Assembly: GCF_030269325.1 (NCBI RefSeq)
Contig: NZ_BSTD01000006.1
Location: forward strand, 434,001-498,000
Direction: 5' to 3'
Length of the DNA: 64,000 bases
DNA from: Amycolatopsis sp. NBRC 101858
Lineage (GTDB): Bacteria > Actinomycetota > Actinomycetes > Mycobacteriales > Pseudonocardiaceae
Shown here: in pieces, positions 51,558 to 59,883 of the stretch
Position numbering within the stretch: position 1 is the first letter of the stretch
Layout: each line of letters starts with the position of its first letter
Made by a program: the position numbers and the translations under genes
The notes under the pieces: generated by a model
What the model was told of the DNA's origin: nothing
Database searches by the model: none
The model's input: only the letters and a program-made list of their open reading frames with translations

Positions 51558-53060
51558 ATGGCGCAGGCCATTCAGCTGCACCTCAACCAGGCGCTGATGC
51601 GGATCCCGCGCCGGGCCGAAAGCGCCGACCGCTCGACACTGGCCGACACCTACGTCGCCGCCGGGTCCTTCTCCGCCATGATCAACTCGGCGGACCACCA
51701 GATCCTCTTCGGCCGCCGCGGCACCGGCAAGACCCACGGGCTGCTGCACCTCCACGACCTCGTCGAGCAGACCGGGGACGTCGCGCTCTACCTCGACCTG
51801 CGCACCATCGGGTCGACCGGCGGCCTGTACGCCAACGAAGCACTGAGCCCCGCCCAGCGCGGTACGCAACTGCTGGTGGACGCCCTCGAGGCGATCCACG
51901 ACCAGCTCCTCACCCTGGCCGTCGAGGGGCAGGTGCCCGACCAGGACGGCTTCCTGCGCGGCCTCGACGCGCTGGTCGCCGCCGCGACCGAAGTCGAGGT
52001 CGTCGGCGAGACGGAGCAGGAACAGACCCGCCAGGAGGCCGACGAGCACCAGAGCGGGTTCGAAGCGTCACTCGGCCGCCGCGGCGGCGTCCGCGGCTCC
52101 CTGGGCCACGGCACGTCCACGACCGCGTCCGACCGGCGCCGGCGCACCGGTGTCGAACAGCACCGCGTCCTGTTCGGCCCGCTGAGCCGGGCGATCCAGG
52201 CCGTCGTGGACGGGATCCGGCCGGGGCGGCTCTGGCTCCTGCTCGACGAATGGAGCAGCATCCCGCTCGACCTGCAGCCGTTCCTCGCGGACCTGTTGCG
52301 GCGCAGCGTCCTGCCGATCCGCGGCAGCACGGTGAAGATCGCCGCCATCGAGCACCGCGCCCGGTTCCTCGTCCCCGTCGCCGGCGACTACCTCGGGATC
52401 GAAGTGGGCTCGGACGCCGCCTCCACGGTGAGCCTCGACGACGCCCTCGTCTTCGACCGGTCGCGGGAGCGTGCGCAGGCGTTCTTCCTCCAGCTGTTCC
52501 ACAACCACGTCCGGCCGATCCTGGCGACGATGGTGCACACGGCGGTCCCCGATCCCGCCGAGTTCGCGAAGAATGCCTTCCAGGAGGGCGCGTTCGCCGA
52601 ACTCGTCCGGGCCGCCGAGGGCGTCCCCCGGGACGCGATCAACATCGCCGCGCTCGCCGCGCAGCACGCGCACGCCGACCGGATCGGCCGGGCCCACGTG
52701 CGACGGGCCGCCCGGGACTGGTACCTGCGGGACAAGAAGATCGCGGTCAGCAGGTACCCGGACGCCGAGCGGCTGCTGGCCCGCCTGGTGGACGAGGTGG
52801 TCGGCCGGCGCCGATCCCGCACCTTCCTCCTGCCCGCGGCCGACCGCCCGGACACGATCGACGCGTTGTGCGACGCGCGCCTGCTCCACGTCCTCCGCCG
52901 GGGCGTGGTCGACCCCCGCCACCCCGGGCGCCTGTACGACGGCTTCGCCATCGACTACGGCTGTTACGTGGCGCTGCTGAAGGAAGGCACCAAAGGCGTC
53001 CCCGCCGACGTCTTCCAGTTCGACAAGGCCGTCGTCGACCTCGCCCGGCTGACCGGCTAG
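51558..53060 (+). CDS. Orphan AAA/ORC-like P-loop ATPase
   Basis: 500 aa. Walker A GRRGTGKTH at 52-60 and Walker B LWLLLDEW at about 224-231, followed by a sensor-like region (GSTVKIAAIEHRARF). An acidic then basic low-complexity insert at about 145-200 separates the two. The C-terminal 150 residues contain helical segments suggesting a winged-helix (RTFLLPAADRPDTIDALCDARLLHV). No nuclease, toxin or transposition domain is visible. ATG at 51558 after GGGGAG. It shares a CTAG stop overlap with the convergent amidohydrolase. Function unknown; STAND- and ORC-type ATPases often act in defence or DNA transactions. Confidence 0.68.
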   Translation: MAQAIQLHLNQALMRIPRRAESADRSTLADTYVAAGSFSAMINSADHQILFGRRGTGKTHGLLHLHDLVEQTGDVALYLDLRTIGSTGGLYANEALSPAQRGTQLLVDALEAIHDQLLTLAVEGQVPDQDGFLRGLDALVAAATEVEVVGETEQEQTRQEADEHQSGFEASLGRRGGVRGSLGHGTSTTASDRRRRTGVEQHRVLFGPLSRAIQAVVDGIRPGRLWLLLDEWSSIPLDLQPFLADLLRRSVLPIRGSTVKIAAIEHRARFLVPVAGDYLGIEVGSDAASTVSLDDALVFDRSRERAQAFFLQLFHNHVRPILATMVHTAVPDPAEFAKNAFQEGAFAELVRAAEGVPRDAINIAALAAQHAHADRIGRAHVRRAARDWYLRDKKIAVSRYPDAERLLARLVDEVVGRRRSRTFLLPAADRPDTIDALCDARLLHVLRRGVVDPRHPGRLYDGFAIDYGCYVALLKEGTKGVPADVFQFDKAVVDLARLTG

Positions 53061-54259
53061 ACGACCCGGACGCCGTCCTTCCAGACCTCGCGGATGTTCG
53101 ACGCCAGCGCCGGGAAGTCGTACGGGTCCCCCGCCACCACCACGAGATCCGCCCGCAGCCCCGGCTCGATCCGCCCCAGCTCGCCGTCGAGGCCCATCAG
53201 CCGCGCCGCCGAGGACGTCGTCGCCTCCAGGACGTCCGCCTGGGTCATCCCGCACGCCGCCATCAGGGCCAGCTCCTCGAGGTTCGTGCCGTGCGGCCCG
53301 ACCCCGCTGTCGGTCCCCATCGCGATCCGCACCCCCGCCGCATACGCGCGGCGGACCGAGTCCCGGTGCACCTCCACCACCTCACGCGCCTTCGCCACCA
53401 CCGCCGACGGCAGGTCGACTCCCGCGTCCGCCGCGCGGACCACGTTGACCGGCGCGATCAGCGTCGGGACCAGCCACGTCCCGTGGCCGAGCATCAGCTC
53501 GATCGCCTCGTCGTCGAGGTAGATGCCGTGCTCGATGGACCGGACGCCCGCGCGGACGGCGTTCTTGATGCCCGCCGAGCCCTGGGCGTGCGCCATCACC
53601 GGGCGGCCCTGCGCGGACGCCTCCGCGACCAGGATCTCCAGCTCCTCCGGCGTGAACTGCGAGTGCCGCGGGTCGTCGCGCGGGGAGAGCACGCCGCCGG
53701 TCGTGCACACCTTCAGCACGTCCGCGCCCGCGCGCAGCAGCGTCCGGGCGACGCGGCGCATCTCGTCGGGGCCGTCGGCCGTCGCGTCCGGGCGGCCGGG
53801 GTGCGGCACCAGCAGCGGCACGCAGATGCCCGACGGGTTCCAGCTGTCGCCGTGCCCGCCGGTCTGGCTGATCAGCCCGATCGAGATCTGCAGCCGCGGC
53901 CCCGGGATCAGCCCGTCGTCGACCGCCTGCTTGATGCCGAGGTCCGCGCCCGACGCGTCGCGCACCGTCGTGATGCCCAGCCCGAGCGTCGCCCAGAGGT
54001 TCCGCGCCGCTTCGTAGAACTGGTAGGAGAACGGCTTTTGCACCCGCGAAAGGAGCCCGATCTCCGACACCGTGACGTGCACGTGGCAGTCGAAGAGCCC
54101 GGGCAGCAGCACCGCGCCGGAGCAGTCGACGCCCTCGTCGCCGTCGAGGTCCGTGCCGACGTCGACGATCCGGCCGTGCTCGACGACGACGTCCGCCGCC
54201 GCCGGCTCCGCGCCGGTGCCGTCGAACACCGAACCACCCGTGAACACCGTGCGCGTCAC
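53057..54259 (-). CDS. Amidohydrolase-superfamily metal enzyme (prolidase/imidazolonepropionase-like)
   Basis: 400 aa. Metal ligands H59 and H61 (DCHVHV), a candidate carboxylated Lys in VLKVCTTGG, MAHAQG and IEHGIYLD His residues, and Asp in GTDSG. Fits the branch that includes Xaa-Pro dipeptidases and other N-acyl amino-acid hydrolases. The GTG start overlaps the symporter stop (GTGA), completing a hydrolase-symporter operon. Confidence 0.82.
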   Translation of the reverse strand: MTRTVFTGGSVFDGTGAEPAAADVVVEHGRIVDVGTDLDGDEGVDCSGAVLLPGLFDCHVHVTVSEIGLLSRVQKPFSYQFYEAARNLWATLGLGITTVRDASGADLGIKQAVDDGLIPGPRLQISIGLISQTGGHGDSWNPSGICVPLLVPHPGRPDATADGPDEMRRVARTLLRAGADVLKVCTTGGVLSPRDDPRHSQFTPEELEILVAEASAQGRPVMAHAQGSAGIKNAVRAGVRSIEHGIYLDDEAIELMLGHGTWLVPTLIAPVNVVRAADAGVDLPSAVVAKAREVVEVHRDSVRRAYAAGVRIAMGTDSGVGPHGTNLEELALMAACGMTQADVLEATTSSAARLMGLDGELGRIEPGLRADLVVVAGDPYDFPALASNIREVWKDGVRVV

Positions 54260-55677
54260 GCCGCCTCCTTGGCAGAAGCCGAAACCACGAACCGTTCCAC
54301 CACGACAGCCAGGCCGAGGACGACGATGTTGACCGCCAGCCCGACCAGGCCCACGTTGACCGTGCCGACCAGGTGGGTGTCCACAAAGGTCAGCCAGCTG
54401 ACCACGAGCTCGCCGGCGATCAGCCCGGCGAACACCGGGCCCTTGCCGACGGGGACCCGCCGCAGGAAGCCCAGCAGGTTGGCCGGGGCCAGCTGGACCG
54501 ACCCCGAATAGGTGAGCAGGAGGAGGTTGGCCAGCAGGTCCGGCCGGAAGATGCCGAGCACGAGGGCAAGGGTACTCGCGAGCACAACCGTGCCGTGGTT
54601 GATCCAGAACTGCTTGCGGCCACTGCGGACGCGGACTATGTTGCGCGCCACCAGCGACGAGATGCCGATCAGGATCCCGGCCGCCGGGACCATCGCGGTG
54701 GCCGTCGCGGCGACCACGACGATCCCCGTCACCCAGCCGGGCAAAGCATCCTTCGACAGCGTCAGCAATACGCCGTTCGGGTCACTCCCCTTCGGCACCA
54801 CGACGATCGCCGCGAACCCGATCACCATCGGCAGCAGCAAGCACAGCTCGTACACCGGCATCCAGGTGTAGTTGCGCCGCAGCACCTTCGGGTCGCGCGC
54901 GGACATCAGGGCCGGCCACGAGTGCGGCAGCGTCATCAGCCCGACGCCGATCGCGCTGACCAGCATGCTCGTCACGAACCAGACGTGGTCGTTCGCTCCA
55001 CTGTGGACGATCAGCTTCTCCGGGTGCAGCTGCTCGATCTTGTGGAACACGGCCGGGATCCCGCCCGCGAAGTGCGTCGGCACGGCGATGATGAGCACCA
55101 CCAGCGCGACCAGCATGATGCCGTCCTTGAAGTAGGACGTCGCCGCGACGCCGCGCAGCCCGGCCCACAGCACGAACGCGACGATCAGCACGCTGCCGGT
55201 CACCATGCTGAGCGTGCCGGACGCGTTGTCGCCGGTGACCAGCCGGACGATCAGGCCGAGCCCGGTGATCTGCAGCTGCAGGTAGGGCAGCACGAAGACG
55301 ACGCCGAGCACCGCGGACAGCGTGCCGAGCGTCCGGCTGGAGAACCGGTCCTCGAGGAAGTCGCCCTGGGTGAGGTAGCCGCGCTCCTTGCCCAGCGTCC
55401 AGAGGCGTTTCGCGAGGAAGAACAGCACGACGTAGGCGATCGGCACGTACGGCAGCGCGTACATCGCCGCGACGCCGCCGGAGAACGCGAGGCCGGCCAT
55501 GCCGAGGAAGGTGAAGGTGGTGAACACCTCGCCCGCCTGCAGGAACCACATCGTCAGCGCGCCGAAGCGGCGGCCGCCGACCGTCCATTCGGCGAGGTCG
55601 GCGACGGGCTTGCGGCGGCCGACGAAGCCGAGGACGCCGATCAGGACGATGCCGGCGAGGGTGAAGGTGAGGATCAC
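54256..55677 (-). CDS. Sodium:solute symporter (SSS family)
   Basis: 473 aa with about 13 helices. Family segments include GGRRFGALTMWFLQAGEVFTTFTFLG and YLTQGDFLEDRF. The GTG at 55677 follows GGAGGAG and overlaps the DUF3311 stop. Likely imports the substrate that the flanking M20 and amidohydrolase enzymes break down (amino-acid amide or peptide, inferred). Confidence 0.84.
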   Translation of the reverse strand: MILTFTLAGIVLIGVLGFVGRRKPVADLAEWTVGGRRFGALTMWFLQAGEVFTTFTFLGMAGLAFSGGVAAMYALPYVPIAYVVLFFLAKRLWTLGKERGYLTQGDFLEDRFSSRTLGTLSAVLGVVFVLPYLQLQITGLGLIVRLVTGDNASGTLSMVTGSVLIVAFVLWAGLRGVAATSYFKDGIMLVALVVLIIAVPTHFAGGIPAVFHKIEQLHPEKLIVHSGANDHVWFVTSMLVSAIGVGLMTLPHSWPALMSARDPKVLRRNYTWMPVYELCLLLPMVIGFAAIVVVPKGSDPNGVLLTLSKDALPGWVTGIVVVAATATAMVPAAGILIGISSLVARNIVRVRSGRKQFWINHGTVVLASTLALVLGIFRPDLLANLLLLTYSGSVQLAPANLLGFLRRVPVGKGPVFAGLIAGELVVSWLTFVDTHLVGTVNVGLVGLAVNIVVLGLAVVVERFVVSASAKEAA

Positions 55678-55880
55678 GGCTCCTCCTCCCGTCCGCGCAT
55701 CAGGCGTTCGGACAGCAGCAGCGCCGGAGTGAACATGAGGCACCAGAACGCGCCCCAGACGATCATCCGCGGCAGCCCGAGCCACAGCCCGGTGGTGTTG
55801 ACGAACGGCAGGAACGGCATCAGGACCAGCGCGACGACCGGGAGCAGCGGGGGCCAGTGGTAGCTGCGCACGGGCCTCAC
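55674..55880 (-). CDS. DUF3311 small membrane protein
   Basis: 68 aa with two helices (PPLLPVVALVLMPFLPFVN and MIVWGAFWCLMFTPALLL). DUF3311 proteins are encoded next to SSS symporters and probably act as a small accessory subunit. Overlaps both neighbours by GTGA. Confidence 0.85.
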   Translation of the reverse strand: MRPVRSYHWPPLLPVVALVLMPFLPFVNTTGLWLGLPRMIVWGAFWCLMFTPALLLSERLMRGREEEP

Positions 55881-57070
55881 CCGGCCAGGAGCCCGAGGCG
55901 GCGGACGGCGAGCTCGGCCAGCAGCGCGGCGCCGTCGCCGAGCACGCTGTCGTCGAAACGGGCCCGCGGCGAATGGTTGTCCGCGGCGGTGTCCGGGTCC
56001 GTCGGGCAGGCGCCGAGGAACAGGTACGCGCCGGGAACGCGCTCGAGCACGCGGGAGAAGTCCTCCGAGCCGGTGATCGGGTCGGCCATCTCGGTGAACC
56101 GTTCCTCCCCGAAGACGTCACGGATCGTGGCGGCGACGAAGTCGTACGCGGCGGCGTCGTTGACCGTCGCCGGGTACTCCGGCTCGTAGGCGACATCGAT
56201 GTCCAGGCCGTGCGCCTGCGCGATGCCCTGGCAGACCTGCACCGCGCGCTCCCCCACCCGCGCCGCGACCTCGGGCGAGAACGACCGCAGCGTCGCTTCG
56301 AACACCGCGTCGTCCGGGATGATGTTGCGCCGGGTGCCCGCGTGGAACGAGCCGACGGTGACCACGACCGGGTCGAAGACGTCGAAGGTGCGCGTCACCA
56401 TCGTCTGCAGGGCGGTCACCATCTCGCAGGCCGCCGGGATCGGGTCGCGGGCGTCGTGCGGCGACGAGCCGTGGCCGCCGGCGCCGCGCACGCGGACTTC
56501 GAGGGCGCCGGAGGCCGCCATCAGCGTGCCGGGCCGGGCGACGAACTGGCCCTTCGCGTAGCTGGCGGCCGAAACGTGCAGGCCGTAGGCGGCGTCGACG
56601 TGCTTGCCCGACGCCGTCAGGACGCCTTCCTCGATCATGCGGCCGGCGCCGTCCCAGCCCTCTTCGCCGGGCTGGAACATGAAGACGACGTCACCGGGGA
56701 GCTCCTCGCGCCGGGCGGCGAGCAGGCGGGCCGCGCCGACCAGGCCCGCGGTGTGCAGGTCGTGGCCGCAGGCGTGCATGGCGCCGTCGAGGGTCGAGCT
56801 GAACTCCTCGCCGCTGGCTTCGGTGACCGGGAGGGCGTCCATGTCGCCGCGCAGGAGAACCGTGCCGCCGGGCTTGCCGCCGCGGAGGACTCCGGTGATC
56901 GACGAGAGGTTCTTGCCGAGGCTCACTTCGAGGGGCAGGCCGTCGAGGGCCGCGAGGACCCGCTCCTGGGTGCGCGGCAGGTGCAGGCCGATCTCGGGGA
57001 TGCGGTGCAGGTCGCGGCGGAGGGCGACCAGGTCGTCGAGCAGGGCGGCGGCGTCCGAGCGCAGGGTCAT
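55877..57070 (-). CDS. M20-family amidohydrolase
   Basis: 397 aa zinc hydrolase: RGDMDALP, HACGHDLH, QPGEEGWDG and dimerisation-domain GAGGHGSSPHDARDP. Different from the M20 enzyme at 17454 in sequence and in context. First gene of the four-gene operon; ATG at 57070 has a poor ribosome site (leaderless start possible), 68 bases from the divergent Lrp-type regulator. Confidence 0.85.
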   Translation of the reverse strand: MTLRSDAAALLDDLVALRRDLHRIPEIGLHLPRTQERVLAALDGLPLEVSLGKNLSSITGVLRGGKPGGTVLLRGDMDALPVTEASGEEFSSTLDGAMHACGHDLHTAGLVGAARLLAARREELPGDVVFMFQPGEEGWDGAGRMIEEGVLTASGKHVDAAYGLHVSAASYAKGQFVARPGTLMAASGALEVRVRGAGGHGSSPHDARDPIPAACEMVTALQTMVTRTFDVFDPVVVTVGSFHAGTRRNIIPDDAVFEATLRSFSPEVAARVGERAVQVCQGIAQAHGLDIDVAYEPEYPATVNDAAAYDFVAATIRDVFGEERFTEMADPITGSEDFSRVLERVPGAYLFLGACPTDPDTAADNHSPRARFDDSVLGDGAALLAELAVRRLGLLAG

Positions 57071-57138
57071 CCGGAGATCATGCAAGTGTCGAGCACAATG
57101 GGCCGGGAAAAACACCGAAACCACCGCTGCGAGAGCCG

Positions 57139-58203
57139 ATGAGCGAAGAATCCGCCATGTTGACCGAGCAGGACCTCAAACTGGTCGACGCGCTGCAGGC
57201 GGCACCGCGGGCGTCGTGGTCGACGCTCGGTCGTGCGCTGGGCCTGGGCGCGGTGACCGCCGCCCGGCACTGGGACGCGCTGGTCGAGCGCGGCGACGCG
57301 TGGCTCACGGCGTACATCGGCGGGGAGCTGACCGCGCAGCTGGCGCTGGCCTTCGTCGAGATCGACTGTGCGCCCGGGGCCGCGGTGCGGGTCGCCGCCG
57401 CGCTGGCTTCGGACGTCCACGTGGTGACCGTCGAGTACGTGGCCGGGCCGTGCGACCTGCTCGCCCACGTCGTCGCACCGACTCTGCGGGAGCTGGGCGC
57501 GCACGTGCTGGACCGGGTGGCGACGGTGCCGGGGGTGCGGCGCGTGCGGACGGTCCTGTCACCGCGGATGTTCACCGAGGGCAGCCGGTGGCGGGTCCGG
57601 GCGATTTCGCCGGGGCAGCGCGAAGCCCTCTCGCCGAAGCCGGCGAAGAACCGCGCGCCCCTGCGGTTCGACGACGCGGACCGCGCGTTGATCCTCGCCC
57701 TCGGGGTGGACGCCCGAGCGTCGGCGGCGGCACTGGCGAGCGAACTCGGCGTCGGCGCGACGACCGTCCGACGCCGGCTCGACGCTCTGCTCGGCCGGGG
57801 CGCGATCCGCGTCCGGTGCGAGATCGCGCGGTCGATGTCGCCCGCGCCGGTGACGGTGACGCTCTGGCTGCGGGTGCCGCCGGACAAGCTGGAGACGACC
57901 GCGCGGTCGCTGGCGATGCTGCCGGAGGTGCGCATGTGCGCGGGCCTGACCGGGGCGGCGAACCTGATGCTGGTGGTGTGGCTGCCTTCGCAGCACGACA
58001 CGGTGGCGCTGGAAGCGGTGCTGGCCGCGAAGCTGCCGTGGCTGGAGATCACCGGCCGGGCGGTGACGCTGCGGAGCATCAAGCTGATGGGCCGCCTGCT
58101 CGACGCGGCCGGGCGCGGAATCGGTCGCGTGCCGCTGGACTTCTGGGCCGCGGTCCCCGTGCCGGAGCACGGGGACCGCAGCGAGGGCCGGTCCGGGGGA
58201 TGA
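57139..58203 (+). CDS. Double Lrp/AsnC-type transcriptional regulator
   Basis: 354 aa, twice the usual length: two HTH plus RAM-like units, the first at about 8-150 (LTEQDLKLVDALQAAPRASWSTLG) and the second at about 180-330 (FDDADRALILALGVDARASAAALASELGVG). Lrp-type proteins sense amino acids, so control of the divergent hydrolase/symporter operon is likely. Confidence 0.84.
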   Translation: MSEESAMLTEQDLKLVDALQAAPRASWSTLGRALGLGAVTAARHWDALVERGDAWLTAYIGGELTAQLALAFVEIDCAPGAAVRVAAALASDVHVVTVEYVAGPCDLLAHVVAPTLRELGAHVLDRVATVPGVRRVRTVLSPRMFTEGSRWRVRAISPGQREALSPKPAKNRAPLRFDDADRALILALGVDARASAAALASELGVGATTVRRRLDALLGRGAIRVRCEIARSMSPAPVTVTLWLRVPPDKLETTARSLAMLPEVRMCAGLTGAANLMLVVWLPSQHDTVALEAVLAAKLPWLEITGRAVTLRSIKLMGRLLDAAGRGIGRVPLDFWAAVPVPEHGDRSEGRSGG

Positions 58204-58889
58204 GGGGGGTGAGGTGGAGGGAAGCATCCACCGGACCGGGGTCTTCGGGGGCGAGGTCCTGGAGCTGGGTCCTCGGGCTGGGGCTTCGGAGCCGGGAAGT
58301 CCGGCCGGATGATCCGGGGGCGGCCGATGGGCCGGGAAGTCCGGGCGGATCTCGCGTGACCTGAGCCGCTGCTCGCGTGATCGGAGCCGGATGTCGCGTG
58401 ATCGGGGGCGGAACTCGTGTGCCTGGACGGTCGGCTCGCGTACCTGGAGAGTCGGCTCGCGCACCTGGACGGTCGGTTCGTCTGGCTCTGGCCGGGATCT
58501 CGCGTGGCTGGAGCCGGAACTCGCGTGACTGGGAAGGCATCTCGCGTGATTGGAGGGGCATCTCGCGTGATTGGGGGGTCGACACGGTGGAGGAGTTCCG
58601 GCGCGGTGGACTCGGGGGGTGAGGTGGAGGGAAGAACGTCCACCGGCCGGAACTCGCGGGGCGGGAAGGCGCCCGCCTGTTTCCTCCTTCGCTGACCCGG
58701 CTTGCGCCGGATCGGTGTGGGGTGAGGAATCCCGGCCCGGGGGACTTGGGGGGGGTGAGGTGGAGGGAAGCGTCCACCCGGGCCGGGGCTCGGGGCGCGG
58801 GACGGGGGTCCCGCGGTACTTCGGGTGGTGCTACCGGCCCGGCGGACTGGGGGGGGTGAGGTGGAGGGAAGCGTCCGCCGGGCCGGGGT
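58204..58889. repeat. Four copies of a G-rich repeat (GGGGGTGAGGTGGAGGGAAG)
   Basis: Copies begin near 58204, 58614, 58748 and 58849. Each has a G run, GTGAGGTGGAGGGAAG, then (C/A)(A/G)TCC(A/G)CCGG, with CCGGGCCGG nearby. Copies 3 and 4 agree over about 40 bases. The block between the Lrp gene and the lipoprotein gene contains no credible coding frame. Confidence 0.75.
58351..58582. repeat. 21-bp-period intergenic repeat cluster (copy 3 of 3)
   Basis: Eleven consecutive units, mostly 21 bp, each beginning (C/T)TCGCGTG or a close variant, for example CTCGCGTGATTGGAGG, CTCGCGTACCTGGAGAG and CTCGCGCACCTGGACGG. The same unit occurs at 11826-12027 and 22518-22640. Confidence 0.8.
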
Positions 58890-58901
58890 TCGTGGGGCGG
58901 G

Positions 58902-59840
58902 TCAGTACCCGCCGGTGGAGACGGTCGCGACAGCGGGCCGGCGCTCGGGGTCGACCCGGCAGCCGTTGGGTTCCATCGCGTACCAGGTGTCGCCCACGCC
59001 GTGACCGGTCGCCTCGCCGGGCGCGCCGTCCTTCGCGTAGGTGTAGACGGGCCAGCCGCCCACCGTCACCTGCTTGCTCCCGTCGGCGCGGGTGATCTGC
59101 CCGACGAGGCCGGTGTCGATGTCTTCGGCGACGGTGCTCCGCCCGGTGACGAGCAGCGGTGGCCACGTCCGCGCGCACACACCGTCGCAAGTGGACTTGC
59201 CGGAACCCCTGCCGTCCCGGGTGAACAGGTAGAGCGTGCGGCCGGCCTGGTCGGTCAGGACCGGGCCGAGGCCGCCGATGTCGGTGGTGCCGAGGGTGGT
59301 CGGCTCGGCGGACGCGCTCGGGGCGGCCGCTGCCTTCTGCCCCTCCGGCGTGATCGCCGCCCAGTCCGCGCTGACGTTCTGGCCCAGCGCGATCCCGGAG
59401 CCGGTGTCCTTGGCGTAGCGGTAGACCGGCCAGCCGCCGACGGTCACCTGCTTGCGGCCGTCGGGCCGGGTGACCAGGCCGACGAGCTGCGCGTCGACCC
59501 CGGCGGCCAGTGCCGGGGAGTCGGAGACCAGTGGCGGCCACGTTTCCGCACAGGCGTCCACGCAAGCGGCCTTCGGCGGCTTGGCGGTGTCCTTGGCGTA
59601 GCGGTAGAGCGTGTGGCCCTCGGCGTCGGTGAGCACCGCGCCGAGACCCTCCACAGTGGACGTCACCAGCTGGGCCTGGCCGGCCCCGGGACTCGCCTGA
59701 ACCGTGCTCGCCGAGAGCTGCTGCGCGCCGAGCGACACCTGCCGGCCGGTCGTGGCGTACGGGTTGGTCCCGCAGGCCGCGACCAGCGCGACACCGGCGA
59801 CGGCGGACAACGCAGCGGCACCCGGACGAGCACGGTTCAT
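58902..59840 (-). CDS. Lipoprotein with two 'secreted repeat' (COG4315-type) domains
   Basis: 312 aa. Lipobox VAAC (Cys23), then two similar domains, each with a G-L-GxVLTD strand, Cys-rich (V/D)AC/VC ... TWPPL and KQVTVGGWPVYxYAKD, and DTWYAMEPNG at the end. Function unknown; such proteins accompany ECF sigma systems in actinobacteria. It sits behind the DUF1996 gene (43-bp gap), so it is probably transcribed from the ECF promoter at 61574. Related to the lipoprotein at 63373. Confidence 0.82.
   Translation of the reverse strand: MNRARPGAAALSAVAGVALVAACGTNPYATTGRQVSLGAQQLSASTVQASPGAGQAQLVTSTVEGLGAVLTDAEGHTLYRYAKDTAKPPKAACVDACAETWPPLVSDSPALAAGVDAQLVGLVTRPDGRKQVTVGGWPVYRYAKDTGSGIALGQNVSADWAAITPEGQKAAAAPSASAEPTTLGTTDIGGLGPVLTDQAGRTLYLFTRDGRGSGKSTCDGVCARTWPPLLVTGRSTVAEDIDTGLVGQITRADGSKQVTVGGWPVYTYAKDGAPGEATGHGVGDTWYAMEPNGCRVDPERRPAVATVSTGGY
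59650..59660. repeat. TCCACWGTGGA word inside lipoprotein gene
   Basis: TCCACAGTGGA within codons for Ser-Thr-Val-Glu on the minus strand; see the window-wide finding. Confidence 0.6.
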
Positions 59841-59883
59841 CGGAAGTTCTCCCTCCTGGCGTGGAGTGACTGGTGCGGAAGGG

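Noticed and set aside
58351..58582. Coding repeat protein (ISRDW-type heptads)
   Set aside because: A 21-bp unit keeps any frame open; no start or ribosome site, and the same units occur inverted elsewhere.
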